A DNA stretch of 57,327 nucleotides from Novipirellula artificiosorum (lineage in GTDB: Bacteria; Planctomycetota; Planctomycetia; Pirellulales; Pirellulaceae): NCBI RefSeq assembly GCF_007860135.1, contig NZ_SJPV01000023.1:1-57327 (forward strand). Reading direction: 5' to 3'. Below the pieces are notes generated by a model. It saw only the letters and a list, made by a program, of their open reading frames with translations. It ran no database searches and was not told the DNA's origin. Positions 44,255-52,827 of this stretch are shown here, piece by piece. Each line of letters begins with the position of its first letter. Position 1 is the first letter of the stretch. The translations under genes and the position numbers were made by a program.

Positions 44255-45373
44255 ATGACCGAGCGAAAAATTCACCTAGGTGTCGACGCACGCAGCTTAA
44301 ATCTACCCTTCGTACGTGGAATTGGTACGTATCTGCGAAGTTTGATGGAGCAGTTGTTGGAAACGAATTCGGTTCATTTGACACTGTTCGCTGATCGTCC
44401 TGAATATCCAATTGCTTTTTCTGAAAACGAACACGCCGAACACGAGATTTTTGAATTCCGAGGTGATCGCTTTTCCGCATGGGAACAAGTCGGGCTGCCT
44501 CGGCGAGCCAAAGCACGTCGGGTTGACCTTTTATTTTGCCCTGGGACTTACGTACCGCTTTGGCAGCCGGTTCCAACAATCGTTACAATTCATGACACCA
44601 TCGGCTGGCAATCACGCTCGCTCGGCGTTAGAGACCGTTTTATACGTCATCGGCTTTTGCCTCTCGCGTATCGAAAGTGCAGAGAAATCATCACGATCAG
44701 CAACTCGTCCAAACGAGACATTGAAGACCGTTTTTCATTCTTGCGAAACCGCTGCACTGTTATTCATCACGGTTTGGACCCCTCGTACCAAGACATCTGC
44801 GAAAAACCGAAGGCGTTCCGACTGAATTTGCCGCAACAATTGTCCGAAAGCGCCTACGTACTGTACGTAGGAGGGAACATCCCGCGGAAGCGCCCCGACT
44901 GGGCCATCAAAGTGTTCAGCGAGTCAGCGTCTGAGTCGGCTAAGTTGGTCATGCTTGGCGTTGACGCCATTCACCACAAGAATTTCCTGGCGGAGATCCC
45001 CGAAAGCATCCGACCACGCATCGTCGTATTTCCGTTTCTAAGTGAAGAAATAGTTGCTGCTCTTTACTCACACGCGACCGCAGTTCTTTACCCCACGCTC
45101 TACGAGGGGTTTGGATTTCCCGTCTTGCAGGCGAATGCGTTTGGGGTTCCTGTGCTGCATTCGGCGGTGGGAAGTCTCAAAGAGCTGGTTGGTCCCTCAT
45201 CAATCGTGGTCGAACCGGAGGACTTCACTGGATGGTGCCAGCAACTCAAGATCTGCTTTGAAGGGAAACGAGATGCACGTGCGGTGAGTCGTCTCTGGGC
45301 AAGAACCTTCTGTTGGGAAAAAAGTGCGGAATTGCACCTTCAGGTATTTAGGCGTTGCCTTAAAGTAACATGA
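44255..45373 (+). CDS. Glycosyltransferase family 4
   Basis: 372 residues. GT-B fold: N domain HLGVDARSLNLPFVRGIGTYLRSLMEQL and TIVTIHDTIGWQSRSLGVRDRFIRHRLLPLAYRKCREIITISNSSKRDI; C domain YVLYVGGNIPRKRPDWAIKVFSES and the E-x7-E region LYPTLYEGFGFPVLQANAFGVPVL. It belongs to the retaining WbpY/mannosyltransferase-like GT4 group. It starts seven bases after the preceding glycosyltransferase, so they are co-transcribed. The donor sugar is unknown. Confidence 0.92.
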   Translation: MTERKIHLGVDARSLNLPFVRGIGTYLRSLMEQLLETNSVHLTLFADRPEYPIAFSENEHAEHEIFEFRGDRFSAWEQVGLPRRAKARRVDLLFCPGTYVPLWQPVPTIVTIHDTIGWQSRSLGVRDRFIRHRLLPLAYRKCREIITISNSSKRDIEDRFSFLRNRCTVIHHGLDPSYQDICEKPKAFRLNLPQQLSESAYVLYVGGNIPRKRPDWAIKVFSESASESAKLVMLGVDAIHHKNFLAEIPESIRPRIVVFPFLSEEIVAALYSHATAVLYPTLYEGFGFPVLQANAFGVPVLHSAVGSLKELVGPSSIVVEPEDFTGWCQQLKICFEGKRDARAVSRLWARTFCWEKSAELHLQVFRRCLKVT

Positions 45374-45463
45374 TCTGCCGGGATGTTTTCAGTCTCTGAG
45401 TAATCTTGCCGGTGCAATGTAAAGAAAGCATTCATCTAGAAAACTGCGTGAACAAGCAAGAAC

Positions 45464-46252
45464 ATGAACATGATAAAAGCGGCTACGGCGAGTGATTACG
45501 ATGCTTTGTACAAAGACGGATATCGTCAACAATTGTCGGGTTGCGAGTACGCGAGACTTGCGGCGCTGAAGCACTTTTTGAGCAAAGTTTGTAGAGTAAA
45601 TCGAGACTGCGACGTGCTAGACTATGGAGCGGGCGCCGGCTTGCATCTGCCCTTGTGGGAAGAGTTGTTTGCTCCAGAACGCATCTTTTATTGCGACATC
45701 AGCGAAACTGCGGCAAGTGTATTCGCACAGCACTTCCACGAACGCAAGACACATTACCGAATGATTCGTAATGGGATGGCGGACTATTCCGATGAAAGCA
45801 TGGACTACGTTATTAGTGTCGAGGTTATGGAGCATGTTCAAGACCTGGATTGCTATCTCCGAGACATTTTCAGGATATTGCGCCCAGGAGGCACGTTTGT
45901 CTGGACCACGCCCTGCGGCAATCGCTTTTCGGTAGAGCACATGTGGTCAATGATACGCGGCCAAATTGAATCAACGCCAGAAGGATACCGCCGCTGGACA
46001 TGGGAAGATCCAACGCACGTACGGAGGATAAGAACCACGGAAGCGGCTGATCGTGTTTGTAGTATCGGATTTGAAAGCCCCATTTTTCGAATGCGGAGCC
46101 ATTTGTTTTCATTTTTGGCAACTTATACGCCGCCGATGTATCGATTTGCGGCTTTTCGTGAATGGCTGATGCAGGGCGATTATTCGATGTTTCGAATGCT
46201 GCCGAACGGAGCCTCGATGCTCGCCGCCGCAAAGAAACCACAAAGTGATTGA
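45464..46252 (+). CDS. SAM-dependent methyltransferase
   Basis: 262 residues. Class I methyltransferase: ASDYDALYKDGYRQQLSGCEYARL lead, motif I DVLDYGAGAGLHLPLW, YCDISETAASVF, then DYVISVEVMEHVQDLDCYLRDIFRILRPGGTFVWTTPCGN. The C-terminal part (HMWSMIRGQIESTPEGYRRWTWEDPTHVRRIRTTEAADRV) resembles methyltransferases of O-antigen clusters. It probably modifies a glycan sugar. A second methyltransferase gene follows 163 bases later. Confidence 0.87.
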   Translation: MNMIKAATASDYDALYKDGYRQQLSGCEYARLAALKHFLSKVCRVNRDCDVLDYGAGAGLHLPLWEELFAPERIFYCDISETAASVFAQHFHERKTHYRMIRNGMADYSDESMDYVISVEVMEHVQDLDCYLRDIFRILRPGGTFVWTTPCGNRFSVEHMWSMIRGQIESTPEGYRRWTWEDPTHVRRIRTTEAADRVCSIGFESPIFRMRSHLFSFLATYTPPMYRFAAFREWLMQGDYSMFRMLPNGASMLAAAKKPQSD

Positions 46253-46415
46253 TGAACATGCGAGAACATGGTGATCCTCTGGTTCATTTGAAACGGTTTA
46301 AGCTGGTGACCATTTTCAAGATGGTGAGCTCGTCGCAGGGTTGATGTCAGTAAGTTCGCGGTACCAATTGCAGAATTCAACTCATTTATCATTGAATCGC
46401 CTGAGGAAGTAGAAA

Positions 46416-47273
46416 TTGAAACAACATATCTATGCATATCTGATGCAAAAAGCCCAATCAATGCATAGCCCAATAGGTTCACTGTTGCGACGTGTTGCTG
46501 GCATCGTTGAGTCTGCAAAACGAAGGGCATGCTACGACATGGAATTAAATGGTGAGGCATGGTTAATTCATCAGTTAGCAGGATTAAATATCGGCTGTGT
46601 GTTCGACGTTGGAGCGCATGATGGAGCTTGGACACATCTTTGTAAGCAAACCTTGCCTGATGCAAGTCTGTTTCTATTTGAACCTTTGCCCCACTTGAAT
46701 GCAAAGTTACTCGCACGATTTGGCAAGGAAAAAAAGGTGCATGTATCTGATTTTGGGTTGTCCGATGTCGGCGGAATAGAACAGTTTTTTTCGGTCTCTG
46801 AACGGCCTACCCGAAGCTCACTTGTGAGAATGAACAACCAGGGGGATGTCGACAGTATGCGGGTGCGATTCGAAACTGGAGACGAATTTTGTCGCAATGC
46901 ACATATCGAGAGAATTGATTTTTTGAAAATTGATACAGAGGGAGCGGAGAATCGGGTACTTGCCGGGTTCGAGCAGATGCTACGAGCGGAGAAGATTCAC
47001 ATGATTCAGTTTGAGTATGGTCAAGTGAATATCGAAACGCACTTTTTGCTTAAAGATTTCTACGGGATGCTCGTACCGCTCGGTTTTAAAATCGGGAAAT
47101 TAGAGCCGAACGGCGTTCGTTTTGCATCCTACAGTTACGACCAAGAGGATTTCCTGGGACCCAACTACATTGCGATCCACCAATCGCGTGAGGATGTTGC
47201 TCGAAAGGTTGCGGCTCCTTCTAAGTACCATCGCGACTATTCTCAAGGCAATGACGCAGAATTTACTTCGTAA
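46416..47273 (+). CDS. FkbM-family methyltransferase
   Basis: 285 residues starting at TTG 46416; GAGGAAG at 46403-46409, six bases upstream, supports this non-ATG start. FkbM motifs: IGCVFDVGAHDGAWTHLCKQTLPDASLFLFEPLPHLNAKL, VHVSDFGLSDVGGIEQFF, and the second conserved half RIDFLKIDTEGAENRVLAGFEQML, IHMIQFEYGQVNIET. FkbM enzymes O-methylate sugars or polyketides using SAM. Together with the preceding methyltransferase it suggests that the exported glycan carries methyl ethers. The last ~30 residues are polar and not part of the family core. Confidence 0.9.
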   Translation: MKQHIYAYLMQKAQSMHSPIGSLLRRVAGIVESAKRRACYDMELNGEAWLIHQLAGLNIGCVFDVGAHDGAWTHLCKQTLPDASLFLFEPLPHLNAKLLARFGKEKKVHVSDFGLSDVGGIEQFFSVSERPTRSSLVRMNNQGDVDSMRVRFETGDEFCRNAHIERIDFLKIDTEGAENRVLAGFEQMLRAEKIHMIQFEYGQVNIETHFLLKDFYGMLVPLGFKIGKLEPNGVRFASYSYDQEDFLGPNYIAIHQSREDVARKVAAPSKYHRDYSQGNDAEFTS

Positions 47274-47319
47274 TTACACTCTCCAGCCGACCTTTTAACA
47301 GTAATTAGCACGAATCACA

Positions 47320-49986
47320 TTGAATTCAATAAGACCTGCCGACAATTCTGCAGATATAAGGCAAATTCAAGAAATTGTTGCTCAATGGTGGATCCGTGCA
47401 CCCCGGTGCCGCAACATGTGTGATGAGCCAATTTCCGTCGGTGTCCCTGTCCCTGACCGGAACACGTCGGACACAGCAAATTGGGTCGTTACAGATGAGA
47501 GAGGTGAGGAATGTGCGAACCAATCGCAAATCCTGGCGACTTGGCCATCGGGAAACCCGCGGTGGATACTTGTTACAACTCTTGTGAGTATCACCGCAGG
47601 GAAGACGCAACACTTCTCTTTTAGTTGTGTGCCAAAGGTGTCGCGTATCTCTGACGAAACGACTTTCGATTTACATAAAGCATGCTTCACCGTGCCATGG
47701 GGTCACGTCACCACCGACGCCAGCAGCGAGCAATTACTGGTACTCATGGGGGAAGACACCGATGCCACACCGAAGCTCGAAATCGGAATGTCGGCAGATC
47801 GTCATTCTGGCGAAAAAATGCAGGCCAAAATATGCAAATCGAAATTAACCGCGACAGGTCCGCTCTTCTCAACCGTCCATCTTCAGGGCGATCTAGGAAC
47901 TCGACGGTGCATACAGTTCTTTGCAGATTTGACGTTGTTTTGTCATCGCCCGCTCCTGAAACTCGAAATTTCGGTTCGAAATCCACGCAGGGCCGAGCAC
48001 CCCGGCGGTTTTTGGGATTTGGGTGATTTCAATTCTGAACGCCTGCATTCTCTAAGCGTAAAGTTGTCGACATCACTTCCAATTGATCGACGAATCCTCT
48101 GGAAAGAATCACCGACCGAACCGACTCGCCAGACGAATGCCGAGCAATGGCGTCTGGTTCAAGAAACCAGTGGTGGCGAAAACTGGAATAGCCGTGTACA
48201 TCTTGATGCACACGGTAAAGCACCCCGTGTTACGAACGGTTACCAAGTCGTTTTTGAATCGGAACATTTCGAGGGACAGCGCGCCTCACCTTCCGTTGGA
48301 CTGTGCAGTTCCGATGCTCATATTCAAGTAGCCGTTCCAGAATTCTGGCAAAAATTCCCCAACGCGATTCATGTTCATGGCGGGGATATTGAGGTTCAAA
48401 TCTTTCCAGAGCAAGAAGGGTGGATTCATGAATTGCAGCCTGGTGAACAGACCACAAGCACATTGTGGTTAGAGCTAGGGTGTGGCGAAGGGGACTCCAG
48501 TTCTTTGGACTGGGTGCATCAACCAGCTACCGCCGCTCCCACGGTCGATTGTTTGAGGAATAGTGGTGGGTTGGAGTGGTTTTCGCCGGTGACTTCCGTC
48601 AATGATTCATTCTGTCACGATCTGCTTCAAGATGCCGTAGAAGGTCCGCGAAATTTTTTTCGCAAACGTGAATCAATTGACGAGTACGGTTGGCGAAATT
48701 TTGGCGATACGTGGGCCGATCATGAAGAAGCATACGCCACCCAACCTAAACCGCTGATATCCCATTTCAACAATCAATATGATTTACTGCACGGTTTGCT
48801 TCGGCAGTACCTCCTATCGGGCGACAATCGATGGTGGGAATTGGCCTCACCACTCGCACGCCACATCATCGACATCGACATTTACCACACCCAACTAGAT
48901 CGATCGGTTTATAATGGAGGGTTGTTCTGGCACACTGCACATTACCTCGACGCGGGCACTTGTACGCACCGCAGTATGTCGCGAACGATGTTAGGTCAAC
49001 GGCATCCTGCGGGCGGTGGCGGTCCTGGGAACGAACACAACTATACGACCGGGCTGTTGCTCTATTATTTCCTGACCGGTGACCAACGCAGCAAAGAATC
49101 CGTTCTTTCGCTGGCTGATTGGGTGATCGCAATGGACGACGGCAGCCAACATCTATTAGCGCCACTCAGTAGTGCACCGACGGGAAACGCGAGTTCTACG
49201 TCGGAGGCTGATTTCCATGGTCCAGGGCGTGGTGCAGGTAATTCAATCAATGCACTACTGGATGCATGGCAGTTAACGCACGATGAAAAGTATTTGCAGA
49301 AGACCACTGAACTGATTTTTCGTGTGGTTCACCCCAACGACTGTCCGCAGGAATTGCAATTGGACAATGCTGAACTTCGCTGGTCGTACACCGTTTGCTT
49401 GCAGTCATTGATCCGATATTTAGAAATAGCCGGTACGCAAAGTCACGAAGTGAATGCTTACGTCCGTGCTTGCTTGGATCAGTATGGGCATTGGATGCTA
49501 GAGAATGAATCGCTTTACTTGGATGCACCGGAGCAATTGGAGTTTCCGACCGAGACTTGGGCGGCGCAAGATTTACGAAAGGGAACGACGTTGATGTTGA
49601 TTGGTCACTCCGTCGTGGGCGGCGAAGAAGGCGAGAAGATGTTTGCAAGAGGACGCGATTTGTTTGGTACGGCTTGGGCCCAGTTGCAAACGTTCAACAC
49701 ACGTGATTTCACACGCCCCCTTGCGATCGCGTTACAGCAACTTCCGATTTTTCAGTATGCGTCGTCAATTGGTTCACGCTTGCAAACCAGCGAAGGCACA
49801 ACATCATCAAGCAGTTGGCAACCCAAGCAGATTTTTCGCTCGCAAAAGCAACGGATTCGCGAGCAGTTGCGATCGCCTCGGGACATGGTCACGATGCTCG
49901 GGCAGGCACTGCGTCCAAGACCCTGGATACGATCGTTTCGTCAAACCAGTTTGGCGACGCGACTCAATCGGTATTTTTCGCGTTGA
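47320..49986 (+). CDS. PcRGLX/YetA-like (exo-rhamnogalacturonan lyase type) protein
   Basis: 888 residues from TTG 47320; no signal peptide is visible. The N-terminal RIFT-like domain reads ISVGVPVPDRNT...ATWPSGNPRWILVTTLVSI, the family's 'W-P-x-G-x-x-R-W' region. A central beta-sandwich holds VPEFWQKFPNAIHVHGGDIEVQIFPEQEG..HELQPGEQTTSTLWLEL. A C-terminal alpha/alpha toroid follows, with NQYDLLHGLLRQYLLSGDNRWWELASPLARHIIDIDIYHTQ and GGPGNEHNYTTGLLLYYFLTGDQRS. Homologues (PL26 type) split rhamnogalacturonan, but an equal match to uncharacterised YetA-like proteins is possible. Inside an export locus it could trim or edit the glycan. A 70-residue basic tail (KQRIREQLRSPRDMVTM...) may bind membrane or partners. 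Confidence 0.75.
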   Translation: MNSIRPADNSADIRQIQEIVAQWWIRAPRCRNMCDEPISVGVPVPDRNTSDTANWVVTDERGEECANQSQILATWPSGNPRWILVTTLVSITAGKTQHFSFSCVPKVSRISDETTFDLHKACFTVPWGHVTTDASSEQLLVLMGEDTDATPKLEIGMSADRHSGEKMQAKICKSKLTATGPLFSTVHLQGDLGTRRCIQFFADLTLFCHRPLLKLEISVRNPRRAEHPGGFWDLGDFNSERLHSLSVKLSTSLPIDRRILWKESPTEPTRQTNAEQWRLVQETSGGENWNSRVHLDAHGKAPRVTNGYQVVFESEHFEGQRASPSVGLCSSDAHIQVAVPEFWQKFPNAIHVHGGDIEVQIFPEQEGWIHELQPGEQTTSTLWLELGCGEGDSSSLDWVHQPATAAPTVDCLRNSGGLEWFSPVTSVNDSFCHDLLQDAVEGPRNFFRKRESIDEYGWRNFGDTWADHEEAYATQPKPLISHFNNQYDLLHGLLRQYLLSGDNRWWELASPLARHIIDIDIYHTQLDRSVYNGGLFWHTAHYLDAGTCTHRSMSRTMLGQRHPAGGGGPGNEHNYTTGLLLYYFLTGDQRSKESVLSLADWVIAMDDGSQHLLAPLSSAPTGNASSTSEADFHGPGRGAGNSINALLDAWQLTHDEKYLQKTTELIFRVVHPNDCPQELQLDNAELRWSYTVCLQSLIRYLEIAGTQSHEVNAYVRACLDQYGHWMLENESLYLDAPEQLEFPTETWAAQDLRKGTTLMLIGHSVVGGEEGEKMFARGRDLFGTAWAQLQTFNTRDFTRPLAIALQQLPIFQYASSIGSRLQTSEGTTSSSSWQPKQIFRSQKQRIREQLRSPRDMVTMLGQALRPRPWIRSFRQTSLATRLNRYFSR

Positions 49987-50107
49987 AGATCGTACCGTCA
50001 TCCAGTGCAAGGCCCTGTCGATTCGAATAGGATCCCTCTGGCCTCCGATTTCAGCCGTCTTCTCATTTTGTCGTGGAGCAAAAATTGTGGTAACAAATAG
50101 AATTTGC

Positions 50108-51478
50108 ATGGAAAACCTTGCCTCCGTTGTGCTGTTGCTCTTCACGCCGCTGTTCGGTGGCGGTTGCGACGAAGTTGTCATCACCTCCGCCCAAATTTCT
50201 CCAGGTGACGCTAATCACGAAGCATCGGATCCGAGCACGAGCAAAACGATTGATGTTCTGACTGAGTCTGCGAGTAGCGGTCTCGACAACGAGGTGGTCG
50301 ATGGCAGGTCGTCCGACTTAGTGACCGGCCAACCGAACGGACCGGCGAAAGTATTTGGATGCCTCGAGTACCTCGGTGCTTTCCGAATTAAGCAGGGCGA
50401 CATTGCCCGAGATTTGAGTGCGGCCACAACTCTGATTGCTCCGCACCCTGATGGGAAACGGCTCTATCTTGCCACCGGACGGGCACAGTCGGCAACCCGC
50501 GTTTATATCATCGACGTTCCGGAGCCATCGTTATTGGATCCTCATGCGGATCCCAATCAGACTCCCTCGGTTCCGTGCCCTGACCAGCGTTTTGAGGTTT
50601 TATCTGATTACGTTGCGAACGCCAATCAAGGCTTCTCGTCGGGCCTGTCTGGCATGTGCTGCGCTGAGGGGCGTCTATTCCTAAACTTTGCGAGAGGCTA
50701 TCACGTTCAAGGAGACATCGTACCCTCGTTGGCAGAATACGATCCACACACCTTACAGAGAATCTCGCCGTTTAAAACGATGGATCGGAAGACGTTCACA
50801 GGCCAGCACCCATCGGACCCCAATGGACGACTTACACCTTTAGCGGGGACGCCGCTCGCAAAGTACGGAGATTTTCTGGCGCGAGCCTCCTGGCTTGACA
50901 AGGCATATGGGCCACGGCAGTCCATACTAAGGGTTTCCGGTGATTCTCTTTTATGGTCAAAACTCATCTATTACACAGGAGATTGTCAGCACTCGCTCGC
51001 AACGAACTACATGTCAGACGGCAGCGGCGTGTTTATTGACGACTATTTCGTCTGGCCGCACCGAAATGGCGTTGGTGGATGGTACGGGATGGCAGATGGA
51101 ACAGATGGCTTTGGGAATTTTGTTGCAAAGCCTGAAAATTGGATTCCCGATATGTCGCAACCGGATAAGGGACACCACGCATCGCCGGTCCATGCATATC
51201 TTGCTTTCGCTCAGGCGAAAGAACTGATTGAAGTGTGCGAAGGAACTCGACTTGCGTCGGATGTGAACATAACGTTCGAGGATATCACATCCATTTTGTG
51301 GGACACTTCCGTTGATAGCGAAGGGAGAACGCAAAGCCGGTGTCGGATTTGTACGTCATTGATTAGACAGAGGGATTTGTTCTACTTGGCTGAGGCAAAA
51401 GCTGACCGAACAGGAGAGTTCTACGAGCATACGCCAGTCATTCACGTGTTTAAAGAACAGAAAGAACCGGCGAATTAG
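50108..51478 (+). CDS. Hypothetical lipoprotein of the glycan locus
   Basis: 456 residues from ATG 50108, which gives a lipoprotein signal MENLASVVLLLFTPLFGGGC (Cys20). The frame is open to 49601 but that part overlaps the previous gene. A low-complexity acidic linker (residues ~25-85) leads to a domain with VFGCLEYLGAFRIKQGDIARDLSAATTLIAPHPDGKRLYLATGR, YHVQGDIVPSLAEYDPHTLQRISPFKTMD and SILRVSGDSLLWSKLIYYTGDCQHSLATNYMSDGS, which looks like a beta-propeller with several Cys. I do not recognise a family. Its position next to the lyase-like protein suggests a surface-exposed partner, but this is inference. Confidence 0.72.
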   Translation: MENLASVVLLLFTPLFGGGCDEVVITSAQISPGDANHEASDPSTSKTIDVLTESASSGLDNEVVDGRSSDLVTGQPNGPAKVFGCLEYLGAFRIKQGDIARDLSAATTLIAPHPDGKRLYLATGRAQSATRVYIIDVPEPSLLDPHADPNQTPSVPCPDQRFEVLSDYVANANQGFSSGLSGMCCAEGRLFLNFARGYHVQGDIVPSLAEYDPHTLQRISPFKTMDRKTFTGQHPSDPNGRLTPLAGTPLAKYGDFLARASWLDKAYGPRQSILRVSGDSLLWSKLIYYTGDCQHSLATNYMSDGSGVFIDDYFVWPHRNGVGGWYGMADGTDGFGNFVAKPENWIPDMSQPDKGHHASPVHAYLAFAQAKELIEVCEGTRLASDVNITFEDITSILWDTSVDSEGRTQSRCRICTSLIRQRDLFYLAEAKADRTGEFYEHTPVIHVFKEQKEPAN

Positions 51479-51551
51479 GCATGTTTGGTCGGCTGGTAAA
51501 TCGTACGACTCTCGTAGTCAGGTCTTGGAATACCGGTCCGCATCACCTCAT

Positions 51552-52694
51552 ATGAATCAAGATTTATTGAAGGTTTGTCAGGTCGTCCATACCTTGAATG
51601 TCGGCGGTGCCGAGATTCTCGCGCGGGAGTATGCGTTGCGGTCCAGGGATCAGTGCAATACGCTGTTTGCCTGTCTCGACGAGATCGGTTCACTCGGCGA
51701 AAACTTGCGCCGGGATGGACAGGTTGTGGAGACGCTTGGTCGTCAATCCGGATTCGACTTCGCGGTCGCCCGCAAACTCGCTCGTTTGTGTCGTGAACAC
51801 AACGTCGACGTGATCCATGCTCAGCAGTACACGCCGTTTTTTTACGCTGCACTCAGTCGTATTCCTTTTGGCGGACCTCCGATCCTGTTCACTGAACACG
51901 GACGGTCGTTCCCGGATTATCGTCGTTCCAAAAGAGTTTTCGCAAACAAGGTTTTGTTGCGGCGATGCGACCACATCGTTGCAGTGGGAAAACAAGTCAA
52001 ACAAGCGTTGATTGATAACGAAGGAATCTCTGCAAACCGGATTGAGGTGATCTATAACGGGATCGACATCAACGCGTTTAGGCACTCTCCCGGCGTGCGA
52101 GCGGAGGTGCGACAAGAACTCGGAATCTCCGACGCGGACATTGCGGTGTTTCAGGTCGCACGGCTAAATGCCTTGAAGGACCATGGGACCGCCGTGCGTA
52201 CTTGGGCGCGACTAACCGATTGCCCTACGGTGCGGTTGTTCTTGGTGGGTGATGGTGAAGAACGGCCCTCGATTGAACGACTGATTGATAAGCTCGGGCT
52301 CCATCGTTCGATCACCTTGCTGGGTACGCGTAACGATGTACCACGATTGATTAACGCCGCCGACATGTTCCTGATGACGAGTGTTTCCGAAGGGATTCCG
52401 CTGACGTTGATCGAAGCGATGGCAAATGGAGTTCCTTGTGTGTCAACCGACGCGGGCGGGATTGCTGAAGTTGTCCTCGACGGTGTGACGGGATTGCTGT
52501 CGCCGGCAGGTGATGATGCAGCGATCGCAGCAAGCGTTATGCGGCTCGCAAAGGATGCCGATCTACGAAAACGAATGGGTGAGCAAGGTTGTGAGCGAGC
52601 CGAAACACTCTTTAGTGATTCGACGATGCACGCAGCCTATCAAGGGTTGTATCGCCAGATGTCCAGTAGCGGAACTCGCAGAGAGTTTCGATAA
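51552..52694 (+). CDS. Glycosyltransferase family 4 with repeat-encoded C terminus
   Basis: 380 residues from ATG 51552 (M-N-Q-D-L-L), since the codons from 51525 look random. GT-B fold: VCQVVHTLNVGGAEILAREYAL, then ILFTEHGRSFPDYRRSKRVFANK, VEVIYNGIDINAFRH-like segment, FQVARLNALKDHGTAVRTWARL, and LMTSVSEGIPLTLIEAMANGVPCVSTDAGGIAEVV. It resembles GTs of exosortase loci (TIGR03088-like), but that subtype is not certain. The final residues SSSGTRREFR are translated from the GTAGCGG repeat that begins at 52666; the domain itself ends before them. Confidence 0.9.
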   Translation: MNQDLLKVCQVVHTLNVGGAEILAREYALRSRDQCNTLFACLDEIGSLGENLRRDGQVVETLGRQSGFDFAVARKLARLCREHNVDVIHAQQYTPFFYAALSRIPFGGPPILFTEHGRSFPDYRRSKRVFANKVLLRRCDHIVAVGKQVKQALIDNEGISANRIEVIYNGIDINAFRHSPGVRAEVRQELGISDADIAVFQVARLNALKDHGTAVRTWARLTDCPTVRLFLVGDGEERPSIERLIDKLGLHRSITLLGTRNDVPRLINAADMFLMTSVSEGIPLTLIEAMANGVPCVSTDAGGIAEVVLDGVTGLLSPAGDDAAIAASVMRLAKDADLRKRMGEQGCERAETLFSDSTMHAAYQGLYRQMSSSGTRREFR

Positions 52695-52827
52695 GGGTGA
52701 GGTCATTTTTGCACGGTCCGAAAGTTTCTGCGACTTCCGCTACGGGGGACTCGATGGGGTCGAAAGTCTCTGCGACTTCCGCTACGGGGGATTCGATGGG
52801 TCCGAAAGTCTCTGCGACTTCCGCTAC
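52666..52827. repeat. GTAGCGG REP pair plus two extra half copies, coding
   Basis: One inverted pair (52666-52743: GTAG CGGAACTC-gcaga-GAGTTTCG ... CGAAAGTT-tctgc-GACTTCCG CTAC) is followed by two more right halves at 52761-52785 and 52803-52827, giving a 42-base period (52719, 52761, 52803). The left half ends one glycosyltransferase; the right halves begin the next. Confidence 0.88.

Noticed and set aside
49601..50107. N-terminal extension of the 50108 lipoprotein frame
   Set aside because: It overlaps the end of the lyase-like gene in another frame. The lipobox start at 50108 explains the protein better.
52719..52827. Three 25-base repeats at 42-base spacing, resembling a short CRISPR array
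   Set aside because: The spacers are nearly identical to each other, the repeat is half of a REP pair found at other junctions, and the stretch is in frame with a glycosyltransferase. No cas genes are present.
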